In this document: positions 9,686 through 18,132 of the stretch, in pieces
How positions within the stretch are numbered: position 1 is the first letter of the stretch
How the letters are laid out: each line of letters opens with the position of its first letter
Origin: Acidipropionibacterium virtanenii
GTDB taxonomy: Bacteria; Actinomycetota; Actinomycetes; Propionibacteriales; Propionibacteriaceae
NCBI RefSeq assembly: GCF_003325455.1
Contig: NZ_CP025198.1
Span: 558,001 to 622,000, forward strand
Direction: 5' to 3'
DNA length: 64,000 nt
Program-made: the position numbers and the translations under genes
The notes under the pieces: model-generated
What the model was told of the DNA's origin: nothing
What the model saw: only the letters and a program-made list of their open reading frames with translations
Database searches by the model: none

Positions 9686-10639
9686 TCAATGAAGAATTGC
9701 AGCGGCCTGTGCTTCGACCTGGGGCCAGACGGGCACGGCCTCACGCCCATCGCGACCATGGCAGGAGAGTCCGGCGGTGATATTCGCCTGCACCAGCGCA
9801 TCGGCCCAGCTCACGCCGTGGACGAGAGCCGAGAGGAGACCCCCGTGGAAGACGTCGCCGGCACCGAGTGTCGAGACGATATCGGAGGGCTGGGCGAATG
9901 CTGGAGCGCTGGCCGAACCGGGCTGATCGGTGCCTGAGCCGGCGAATCCGGCTCCTTCGCCGTCCCACCAGGCAGAGCAGCCGTTCGCCCCGTCGGTGGC
10001 GACGACAGCATGAGCGCCACGAGCTAGGGCCCTCCGAGCGGCGGTGTCCAGATCGTTGATTCCGGACCATTCAAGAAGAGTCTTGGCGGTGGGGACGTAG
10101 AGATCGACGTCGGCGGGGTCGAATCCTTCGATGGGCGCGTTGCCGGAGTCGATGGAGATCAGTGGGCGGTGCCCGCTGACCCGGTGCTTGATCAGGTCGG
10201 TGACTGCTCGGTATCCCATGTGGTCGACGTGGACCCATTCGGAGGCCGTGATGCGCTCCTGGGCGAGAGGCGTCAGGGAGTTGAGCGGGTTCGAACGGGT
10301 TGTGACGATCGATCGGGTGCTGGCGGATTGATCGACGATGATGCATGACGTCTGGGTCTTCACGGATTCATCGACGACCACGCCGGTCGTGTCGACGCCG
10401 GCATGGTCCAGAAGGGTGAGCGCCTGGTCTCCGGCCTCGTCGTGGCCGACGCGGCCGACGACGGCGGTGGACACACCCTGCCTGGCGAGGGCCACCGCCG
10501 CATTCGAGGCCGGGCCCCCGCCGGTGACGATGACGTCCTCGGCCTCCATGCGGCCCTCTTGCTGAGGGAAAGCCCTCACCATGGCGATGACATCAAGAGT
10601 GATGACACCGACACATGTCACGACAACGTTGTTGGACAC
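9686..10639 (-). CDS. PfkB-family sugar kinase, YihV-like (sulfofructose kinase)
   Basis: About 317 residues. N-terminal VTGGGPASNAAVALARQG and C-terminal TLGAGDVFHGG (catalytic Asp) are the two PfkB signatures. I place the start at a GTG (10639) because AGGAGGAG lies upstream and the kinase homology starts at once; the longer frame runs into the promoter region. YihV phosphorylates sulfofructose at C1 with ATP, giving the substrate of YihT. It is the first gene of the leftward cluster, and a palindrome lies about 100 bp upstream. Specificity is inferred from the neighbours. Confidence 0.85.
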   Translation of the reverse strand: MSNNVVVTCVGVITLDVIAMVRAFPQQEGRMEAEDVIVTGGGPASNAAVALARQGVSTAVVGRVGHDEAGDQALTLLDHAGVDTTGVVVDESVKTQTSCIIVDQSASTRSIVTTRSNPLNSLTPLAQERITASEWVHVDHMGYRAVTDLIKHRVSGHRPLISIDSGNAPIEGFDPADVDLYVPTAKTLLEWSGINDLDTAARRALARGAHAVVATDGANGCSAWWDGEGAGFAGSGTDQPGSASAPAFAQPSDIVSTLGAGDVFHGGLLSALVHGVSWADALVQANITAGLSCHGRDGREAVPVWPQVEAQAAAILH

Positions 10640-10735
10640 GACTCTTCGCTCCTCCTGAGGCTGGTGCGCAGCCCTCTCGACCCCGAGATCTGTTGTTCGG
10701 AACACTAACAGAAGATGTTTGGAGGTGAACAGAGA

Positions 10736-10758
10736 CGATCTCAAACTGTTTGAAATCG
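10736..10758. promoter_or_regulatory. 23-bp palindrome, candidate operator of the sulfosugar cluster
   Basis: Near-perfect palindrome with 11-bp arms (CGATCTCAAAC / GTTTGAAATCG, one mismatch) around a single central base. It lies about 95 bp upstream of the kinase start, in an AT-richer stretch. Its position fits an operator for the DeoR-type protein encoded at the other end of the cluster; that link is inferred. Confidence 0.45.
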
Positions 10759-11201
10759 AACATCTGGGTCCCCATCCCGCTGAGGCTGGCGGTGTGCGCA
10801 TCCAGCTGGTACAGCGCCTCTGAAGGGCTGTCGTGGCGATGGCGTGGTGGGGCAGTTGGCCTGGCCCGACTGTTCAGGCACCAGCCTCGGTGCGCCACGA
10901 GTAACCTTCTGCGTGTGCCGTGCGATGATCGAGGGAATGTGAGCGATCGATGATGAAAGGCCAGCGGGTACCCGGCTGCTGCGGATCGGCCGGTATGACT
11001 GAAGAGCTGACTCCCCTGCTGATGCTCCATGGGTGGCGTCGCGAGCGGCACGCACGCGCGGTGGCGGTGCGCATGTCGACGCGATCGCCGACTGTGTCGG
11101 CGGCCACGTATCTGGGTCGGCGCCGGTAGGAGCAAGACAGGAGAACACGCTGGCAGGTTCGACTGGCTACAGCTGAGCCGAGCAGACGTGCTGCAGGTGG
11201 A
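10759..11201. other. Intergenic region between sulfosugar cluster and CRISPR trailer end
   Basis: No convincing gene is seen. Frames that cross it have no ribosome site, family match or sensible start, and several run into degenerate CRISPR repeats. It is the leader-distal flank of the array. Confidence 0.5.
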
Positions 11202-12607
11202 TCGTCAATGAAGGGCTCTCCGGTAAGGGGAGCGACACAGCTGGTTCGGGGCGGCGCACTGCTCGGAACCGACGCCTGAACCAGGGCTCCCCAATGAGGG
11301 GAGCGACTGCCAAACAAGTTCTCACTGCGGCAACGGCCTGCCTGCCTCAACGAAGGGCTCCTCGAAGAAGAGGAGCGACGAACTGCCGCGCAGCCCAGTC
11401 CTCGGTGTCGGTGCCGCCTCAACGAAGGGCTCCCCGGTAAAGGGGAGCAACCTGGCACCTGGCGTCAAAACGCTCGAGGGACTTCAGCCTCAACGAAGGG
11501 CTCCTCAATGAAGAGGAACGACGTGATTCCCATGGTGCTGGGCGACCTCAAGCCCGAGCCTTAACGAAGGGCTCCCCGGTAAAGGGGAGCGACTCCGTGC
11601 GACCGTCCTGCTGAACCGACCGGTAAATGCCTCAACGAAGGGCTCCCCGGCAAAGGGGAGCGACGCGGGGTCGGGGTGGGGCAGCATCTGGTCGGCGCGG
11701 TGGCCTCAACGAAGGGCTCCCCGGCAAAGGGGAGCGACATCAGTTCCGTGCGGGACTGCGGCATGGGGTCGGCGCCTCAACGAAGGGCTCCCCGGCAAAG
11801 GGGAGCGACGTGTAGCCCAGGGCGTCCTCGTGGTCGCTGACCGCGCCTCAACGAAGGGCTCCCCGGCAAAGGGGAGCGACCGAGACGCTGCACACCGCCG
11901 ATCTGGCCGCCCGACGCGCCTCAACGAAGGGCTCCCCGGCAAAGGGGAGCGACTGGTCGGTGCTGCAATCCCCTCCCGCACCCTCCTCACGCCTCAACGA
12001 AGGGCTCCCCGGCAAAGGGGAGCGACGCGATGGCTGGTGCTAATCCCAGGCGATATCACCTAGCCTCAACGAAGGGCTCCCCGGCAAAGGGGAGCGACAT
12101 GAAGGCCCGCTGCGCCATCCGCCGCGTCCCGAACTCCAAGCCTCAACGAAGGGCTCCCCGGCAAAGGGGAGCGACAATCCTCTTGCCCAGTTCAAGCAAG
12201 GAATGATGCAGCCTCAACGAAGGGCTCCCCGGCAAAGGGGAGCGACGTGTGAGCTAACAAAGGTGGTTCTTGATAAGTGGTTGCCTCAACGAAGGGCTCC
12301 CCGGCAAAGGGGAGCGACTTGTCGACTGCGACCTTGCGGTTGGTGCGCCGCGGGCCTCAACGAAGGGCTCCCCGGCAAAGGGGAGCGACGGATCGCATCG
12401 ATGATCCGAGCCCGCAGCGCCTCCCCGCCTCAACGAAGGGCTCCCCGGCAAAGGGGAGCGACCGGCGATCTCCTGCTCCATGCGCGCCACATCGGTCTGG
12501 CCTCAACGAAGGGCTCCCCGGCAAAGGGGAGCGACCAGCCGGGCTGGTGGTGGTTGTCGCAGGCGGGCGGTGCCTCAACGAAGGGCTCCCCGGCAAAGGG
12601 GAGCGAC
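11202..12607 (-). CRISPR. CRISPR array, leader-distal segment (20 repeats, six degenerate)
   Basis: Twenty 36-bp repeats with spacers of about 33-39 bp. On the + strand each begins GCCTCAACGAAGGGC and ends GGGGAGCGAC. Repeats from 11629 onward are identical; the six before it (near 11202, 11274, 11344, 11416, 11487 and 11558) carry substitutions or short deletions. Decay at this end, together with the leader and cas genes at the other end, puts transcription on the minus strand. Several degenerate copies keep the hairpin through paired changes (for example CTCCTC with GAGGAG at 11344-11379). The segment is cut off from the rest of the array by an IS21-family element. Confidence 0.97.
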
Positions 12608-12611
12608 TAGG
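12606..12611. repeat. Left target-site duplication of the IS element (ACTAGG)
   Basis: The six bases directly left of the element's TGAATATT terminus equal the six at 15212-15217. The first two bases are the last two of the CRISPR repeat ending at 12607, so the insertion point is the repeat-spacer junction. Confidence 0.85.
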
Positions 12612-12729
12612 TGAATATTCGCGTACTTGAAGGCCGGTGGTTCGTGCCTTTGGGAACCAGTCCTGGTGCGTGTGGGGGCCGGGGCTGGCATGCATCGGGA
12701 CCACCCGCTCCGACCCCCATGCGGGTAGG

Positions 12730-13497
12730 TCAGCCCATGCCCTGACTGGCGTGACCGTCTTGGGCCGCCTTCTCCCTCATGTTGACCTGGCCGGTGTTGA
12801 TCCATACAGCGGTATGTACGATGCGGTCCAGGATCGCGTCAGCATGAACCCCGCCACCCAACCGGGCATGCCAGTCCTTCTTCGCGTATTGGGTCGCGAA
12901 GATCGTCGACCCCGTATCGTGACGGTGCTTCATCAACTCCAGCAGCATCGCCCGCATCGGCTCATCAGGTGGGTCCAGGAGCCACTCATCAAGGACCAGC
13001 ACGGTGAACGCCGCATACTTCTTGATGAACTTCGATGTGCCCCCGGGGCGGTCCCCGGCCACTCTCCACGCCTCGGCCAGGTCCGGCATCCGAATCACAT
13101 GAGCCCGGTACCGATGAGCACACGCGGCCTTGGCGATCGCCGAGGCCAGATAGGACTTCCCCGATCCCGTGAAACCCTGCAACACCACATTGCGGTGAGC
13201 GGCCACGAACCCGCAGGTGGCCAGCTCGGCCAGGACCGACCGATCCAGGCCCCGCTGGTCGACCAGGTCCACCGACCTCAGGTCGGCATTCGGGTAACGC
13301 AGCCCGGCCCGCCGGATCAGCCCGGTGACCTTGGTGTCGGTGAACGCGATGTAGGCGTCATCGACGATCAGGCGGATCCGCTCGCCGAACGCCAGACCAC
13401 CGGCCAGCACATCGTCCTGGGCCTCCAGGGCACTGAGCAGATCGCCGGCGCCCATCTCGCGGAGCTTGCGGGTGGTCTCGATATCGATGATGCTCAC
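12730..13497 (-). CDS. istB: IS21-family transposition helper ATPase IstB
   Basis: 255 residues. AAA+ ATPase with Walker A GFTGSGKS near residues 108-115 and a Walker B-like VLVLDEWLL. IstB is the helper that binds target DNA and recruits or activates the IstA transposase. Its start overlaps the istA stop by 4 bp (ATGA), giving coupled translation. Length and motifs match the family; no truncation is seen. Confidence 0.93.
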   Translation of the reverse strand: MSIIDIETTRKLREMGAGDLLSALEAQDDVLAGGLAFGERIRLIVDDAYIAFTDTKVTGLIRRAGLRYPNADLRSVDLVDQRGLDRSVLAELATCGFVAAHRNVVLQGFTGSGKSYLASAIAKAACAHRYRAHVIRMPDLAEAWRVAGDRPGGTSKFIKKYAAFTVLVLDEWLLDPPDEPMRAMLLELMKHRHDTGSTIFATQYAKKDWHARLGGGVHADAILDRIVHTAVWINTGQVNMREKAAQDGHASQGMG

Positions 13498-15050
13498 AGC
13501 TGGTCTCCCCCGTAGTAGGAGGCGCCCCGCACGAACCCGGTTCCCGGGTCCTCGGCACTCGCGACGCTCCGGTCGCCGGCCCGATCGCGACCGGTGGCCA
13601 GGATCGGCTGGAGATGGGCGTAGCGGGGCGAGCCGACCGAGTCCAGGCCGATCCGCGCGGCGGCCTCAAGGCGGGTCGCCGAGTAGCGCCGTGAGAGCCT
13701 CAGCACGGCCAGGGCGGGGTCGATGCCCTGCTCGGCCACCGGTACCGAGGCGAAGATCCGCTCGACCACGGTGGCCGTGGCCTCCCCGATCCGATTCGCC
13801 CATGCGCGGACCCTTCCGGGGTCCCAGGCCCGCCAGGCGCCGCCGGCCGGCAGGTCGGCCTCGCGGGTGGAGTACCGGTTGACCGCGGTGGCCGCCAGAA
13901 GCTGGTGACTGGCCAGCCGGCTGTCGGCCGACCAGACCTCCAGGGTGGTAGCGGTCAGTCTCAGGTCCACGTGCTCTCCGGCGTGGGTCCAGGGCACCGA
14001 GTAGTGGTTGCGGGCCCAGGTCACGTGCCCGTCACGAGCCACCCGGCGGCCCCGCACCCAGGTGGAGACCTCGAACCGCACCGCCGGCAGCCGGTGCAGC
14101 AGGGGCTGCTCCTCAGTGGTGAACACACCGGCCCGCGACCCGGGGCGTTTCTGGAACGGTGCGGCGTTGTAGGCACTGATGCGCTCACCGATGGCCTGGC
14201 GCAGGGTCTCCAGACTGGTGAACGTGGTCTGGCGCAGCGCGGCGATCACGACCGTGGCGATATGGCCGACGGTGTTCTCCACACTCGCCTTGTCCTTGGG
14301 TCGGCGGACCCGCCCGGGCAGCACGGCCGCCGAGTAGTGAGTCGCCAGCTCGCGGTAGGAGTCGTTGAGGACGATCTCGCCGTCGCGGGGATGGGAGATC
14401 ACCCCGGTCTTCAGGTTGTCGCACACGATCCGGGGCACCGAGCCGCCGAAGAACTCGAACATCGCCACATGGGCCCGCAACCAGGTGTCCTGGCGCATGT
14501 CCAGGGTCGGCTCGACGAACGCGTACCGGGAGAACGGCAGGCAGGCCACGAACAGGTACACAGTGGCGACCTCGCCGGTGACAGGATCGATCAGCTCCAT
14601 CGTGGGCCCCGACCAGTCGACCTCCACAGTGCGCCCCGCCTTGTGGCCGACCCGCGAATCGATCCCGCTGAGCGCGACGTGGTGCTCGTATCCCCGGCAG
14701 AACCGGTCGTAGCTCATCGCGACCCCGCCCGCAGCGGCGACCGTGTCGGTGTACTCGCCGTGGAGCAGTTTCAGGGTGACTCCGACCCGGGCCAGCTGCC
14801 GGTGGATCTCGGCCCAGTCAGGCAGGGTGAACACGCTGACGTGCTCGCCCCGGCCGGGGAACAGCCGCCGATAGACCTCGGCGTCATCGAGGTCGGCGAC
14901 ATCATCCCAGTCGATACCCTGCTGATCGGCGACCTGAAGGACCGCGGCGACACTCTTGCGGGCCACGCCCTGGGAGGTGGCGATCGCCCGGCCTGACAGG
15001 CCTTGAGCATGGAGGCGGAGCACTCGCTTCGCCGGAATTCGACTTACCAT
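13494..15050 (-). CDS. istA: IS21-family transposase IstA
   Basis: About 518 residues. An N-terminal helix-turn-helix region (ISL-like LRLHAQGLSGRAIA) precedes an RNase H-like catalytic core with the DDE residues in EVDWSG, VCDNLKTG and KASVENTV. A beta-rich C-terminal domain follows. I take ATG at 15050 (MVSRIPAK), the second Met of the frame. It cuts and joins the element's ends with IstB. The reading frame is intact over the full family length. Confidence 0.93.
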   Translation of the reverse strand: MVSRIPAKRVLRLHAQGLSGRAIATSQGVARKSVAAVLQVADQQGIDWDDVADLDDAEVYRRLFPGRGEHVSVFTLPDWAEIHRQLARVGVTLKLLHGEYTDTVAAAGGVAMSYDRFCRGYEHHVALSGIDSRVGHKAGRTVEVDWSGPTMELIDPVTGEVATVYLFVACLPFSRYAFVEPTLDMRQDTWLRAHVAMFEFFGGSVPRIVCDNLKTGVISHPRDGEIVLNDSYRELATHYSAAVLPGRVRRPKDKASVENTVGHIATVVIAALRQTTFTSLETLRQAIGERISAYNAAPFQKRPGSRAGVFTTEEQPLLHRLPAVRFEVSTWVRGRRVARDGHVTWARNHYSVPWTHAGEHVDLRLTATTLEVWSADSRLASHQLLAATAVNRYSTREADLPAGGAWRAWDPGRVRAWANRIGEATATVVERIFASVPVAEQGIDPALAVLRLSRRYSATRLEAAARIGLDSVGSPRYAHLQPILATGRDRAGDRSVASAEDPGTGFVRGASYYGGDQL

Positions 15051-15211
15051 CGGTGACAACTCCTTTCGTCACGTGCCTCTCACATGACGGGAGGAGCCTA
15101 GGCAGGCCGGTCCCCATCACCACCACGAATGGTCCCCATCCGCGCCAACCTACTCATCACTGGCTGGCCCCCACTAGCACCATCACCGGACCTCATCAGA
15201 GCAAATATTCA

Positions 15212-15217
15212 ACTAGG
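15212..15217. repeat. Right target-site duplication of the IS element (ACTAGG)
   Basis: Matches 12606-12611. Removing the element and one copy rebuilds a normal repeat followed by a spacer of 39 bp (4 bp from the left, 35 bp at 15218-15252), close to the longest intact spacers, which shows that the two array segments were once one. Confidence 0.85.
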
Positions 15218-16585
15218 CGCACCATGTGGCAGCGTCATGCAGGTCCAGGGCGGCCTCAACGAAGGGCTCCCCGGCAAAGGGGAGCGACACGACGCGGTCG
15301 TGCAGATGGCTGCCACCGACCGGCCTCAACGAAGGGCTCCCCGGCAAAGGGGAGCGACACGGTGGAATGGTGACGTCCGATGATCTCACCATCGGCCTCA
15401 ACGAAGGGCTCCCCGGCAAAGGGGAGCGACATGGAGGACAAGACTAAGAAGCACATCACCATTCAGCCTCAACGAAGGGCTCCCCGGCAAAGGGGAGCGA
15501 CTTGCTTCCATGTTCTTCCTTCTTTCACTTGACGGGGCTGCCTCAACGAAGGGCTCCCCGGCAAAGGGGAGCGACCCGATATCATGCCATACTTCTTGGC
15601 CCAATTACCGCCTCAACGAAGGGCTCCCCGGCAAAGGGGAGCGACTAGCAGTAATATAGGAACCATTCAAAGTTCCCACAGCCTCAACGAAGGGCTCCCC
15701 GGCAAAGGGGAGCGACATGCTGCGAGGCGGCATCTGAATGGCAGCACGAGAAGCCTCAACGAAGGGCTCCCCGGCAAAGGGGAGCGACCAGTTCTTCTCC
15801 TTCTCGCCGTCGCCCCACGCCTTGCCTCAACGAAGGGCTCCCCGGCAAAGGAGAGCGACGGGCGTGACCGTGTGGGCCAACCCGGACGATATCGGCCTCA
15901 ACGAAGGGCTCCCCGGCAAAGGGGAGCGACCGGCCAGACCCATCTGGATCAGCCGCTGCTCACCGTCGCCTCAACGAAGGGCTCCCCGGCAAAGGGGAGC
16001 GACTCTTGGTGAGCGGCTGGAGGTTGATCTGGGTGGTGGCCTCAACGAAGGGCTCCCCGGCAAAGGGGAGCGACCACACGTCGCGGGTCTGCCCGTTCGG
16101 CAGGGTCAGGGGGCCTCAACGAAGGGCTCCCCGGCAAAGGGGAGCGACTGTCTATCCCCGCGGGTTTCCGGCCGATCTTCCGGAAGCCTCAACGAAGGGC
16201 TCCCCGGCAAAGGGGAGCGACCCGGCGAATTCCTCGTCGACTACGTGCGCGCGGTCGGGCCTCAACGAAGGGCTCCCCGGCAAAGGGGAGCGACACCAGC
16301 CCCGCTACAACATGTTCGACCGGTGGATGCCTCAACGAAGGGCTCCCCGGCAAAGGGGAGCGACCCGCCGGACTCACGGGTCACCCTGCCGTCCGGTCGC
16401 GTGTCGCCTCAACGAAGGGCTCCCCGGCAAAGGGGAGCGACACAGATCCGGCGAGACAGTACCGATTCCTGCTCACCGCCTCAACGAAGGGCTCCCCGGC
16501 AAAGGGGAGCGACCAGGAGCGTCAGCCAGGTGACGTAGAAGATCAGCGCGCCTCAACGAAGGGCTCCCCGGCAAAGGGGAGCGAC

Positions 16586-16689
16586 CCCCCGCCCCGCCGT
16601 TGGCGGTGGAGAGTCCCCCGCCTCAACGAAGGGCTCCCCGGCAAAGGGGAGCGACCCCCCGCCCCGCCGTTGGCGGTGGAGAGTCCCCC
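16586..16689. repeat. Tandem duplicate spacer
   Basis: The 34-bp spacer at 16586-16619 is repeated exactly at 16656-16689, with one repeat between. This is a 70-bp unit duplication, most simply explained by slippage or unequal recombination, not by two identical acquisitions. Confidence 0.93.
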
Positions 16690-17664
16690 GCCTCAACGAA
16701 GGGCTCCCCGGCAAAGGGGAGCGACGAGCCGCTGGTCGATGCGGCGGCGCAGCGCGCCCGCGCCTCAACGAAGGGCTCCCCGGCAAAGGGGAGCGACCGG
16801 CGGGGCAACACGGGACATGGCTAGGCGAGGCCGGGCCTCAACGAAGGGCTCCCCGGCAAAGGGGAGCGACTCCGAGGTGCTGCCCTCCATCCGCAAGACC
16901 GGCTCGCCTCAACGAAGGGCTTCCCGGCAAAGGGGAGCGACCGAACTGTGGTGTGAAGGGCTCCGAATTCGGTTTGCCTCAACGAAGGGCTCCCCGGCAA
17001 AGGGGAGCGACTGGACTCTTCCGCTGACCGCGGACCTCGGCACCATCCCCGCCTCAACGAAGGGCTCCCCGGCAAAGGGGAGCGACGAAGGCACGGGTCG
17101 ACATCATTGCGGCCCAGCGCGGGCCTCAACGAAGGGCTCCCCGGCAAAGGGGAGCGACAGATCGGCATGGAAGGGCTCAAATGCTGGACTCCCGGCCTCA
17201 ACGAAGGGCTCCCCGGCAAAGGGGAGCGACGGGCGCGTTCGGGGTCGTCGACCCGGGCGAGGCGCCGGCCTCAACGAAGGGCTCCCCGGCAAAGGGGAGC
17301 GACGTCCAGGGGCTCCTTGCATTCGTGTCTAATCTGTTCTGCCTCAACGAAGGGCTCCCCGGCAAAGGGGAGCGACAACCCCGGGTCGGTCTCCTCGATC
17401 AGGAAGGACCTGCCTCAACGAAGGGCTCCCCGGCAAAGGAGAGCGACTTTCGTTGATTCGGGTAACCAGGAAAAATATAAGGGCCTCAACGAAGGGCTCC
17501 CCGGCAAAGGGGAGCGACCGGACGTGAGTAGCCTGGCGGAGTCCGAGGCAGGAAGCCTCAACGAAGGGCTCCCCGGCAAAGGGGAGCGACGACATGCCAG
17601 GTCCCAGGAGACACTTCTCCCGTGATCTGCCTCAACGAAGGGCTCCCCGGCAAAGGGGAGCGAC

Positions 17665-18132
17665 GACCGGAACGGATGCGACCTCATCCACTGACTTGAT
17701 GCCTCAACGAAGGGCTCCCCGGCAAAGGGGAGCGACCCGGATCGTCAAATCCGATTCCGACATTGATGGAGAGGCCTCAACGAAGGGCTCCCCGGCAAAG
17801 GGGAGCGACGAGCGGCGAGCGCTACAAGGTGAAGGCGGCGAACCGCCTCAACGAAGGGCTCCCCGGCAAAGGGGAGCGACGGTCCCCAGCCGAAGCGTCG
17901 AGGGTCTGCTCGACTCGCCTCAACGAAGGGCTCCCCGGCAAAGGGGAGCGACGACCGGAACGGATGCGACCTCATCCACTGACTTGATGCCTCAACGAAG
18001 GGCTCCCCGGCAAAGGGGAGCGACCCGGATCGTCAAATCCGATTCCGACATTGATGGAGAGGCCTCAACGAAGGGCTCCCCGGCAAAGGGGAGCGACGAG
18101 CGGCGAGCGCTACAAGGTGAAGGCGGCGAACC
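17665..18132. repeat. Duplicated four-unit block of the CRISPR array
   Basis: Spacers at 17665, 17737 and 17810 recur in the same order at 17953, 18025 and 18098. The spacer at 17881 separates the two sets. The period is 288 bp, that is four repeat-spacer units, so a four-unit segment was duplicated in tandem and the fourth spacer of the second copy is replaced or lost at the junction. Confidence 0.93.

Larger units (their letters stand above)
12612..15211 (-). mobile_element. IS21-family insertion sequence inside the CRISPR array
   Basis: A 2600-bp element with short inverted ends: TGAATATTCGC at the left and AAATATTCA at the right, whose complement reads TGAATATTTGC. It starts TG and ends CA and is flanked by a 6-bp direct duplication. 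It encodes istA and istB on the minus strand with a 4-bp overlap, the standard IS21 arrangement. About 150 bp on the right and 120 bp on the left are non-coding terminal regions. The genes look intact, so the element may still be mobile. Insertion split one repeat-spacer unit of the array. Confidence 0.93.

Noticed and set aside
10251-10330. GGTTCGAA string that resembles a tRNA T-loop.
   Set aside because: It lies inside the kinase gene and no cloverleaf can be drawn around it.
10593-11458. Candidate genes in the region between the kinase and the array (frames at 10593-11135 and 10874-11458 on the minus strand).
   Set aside because: No ribosome site or family resemblance; the second runs through degenerate repeats and the first overlaps the kinase promoter and start.
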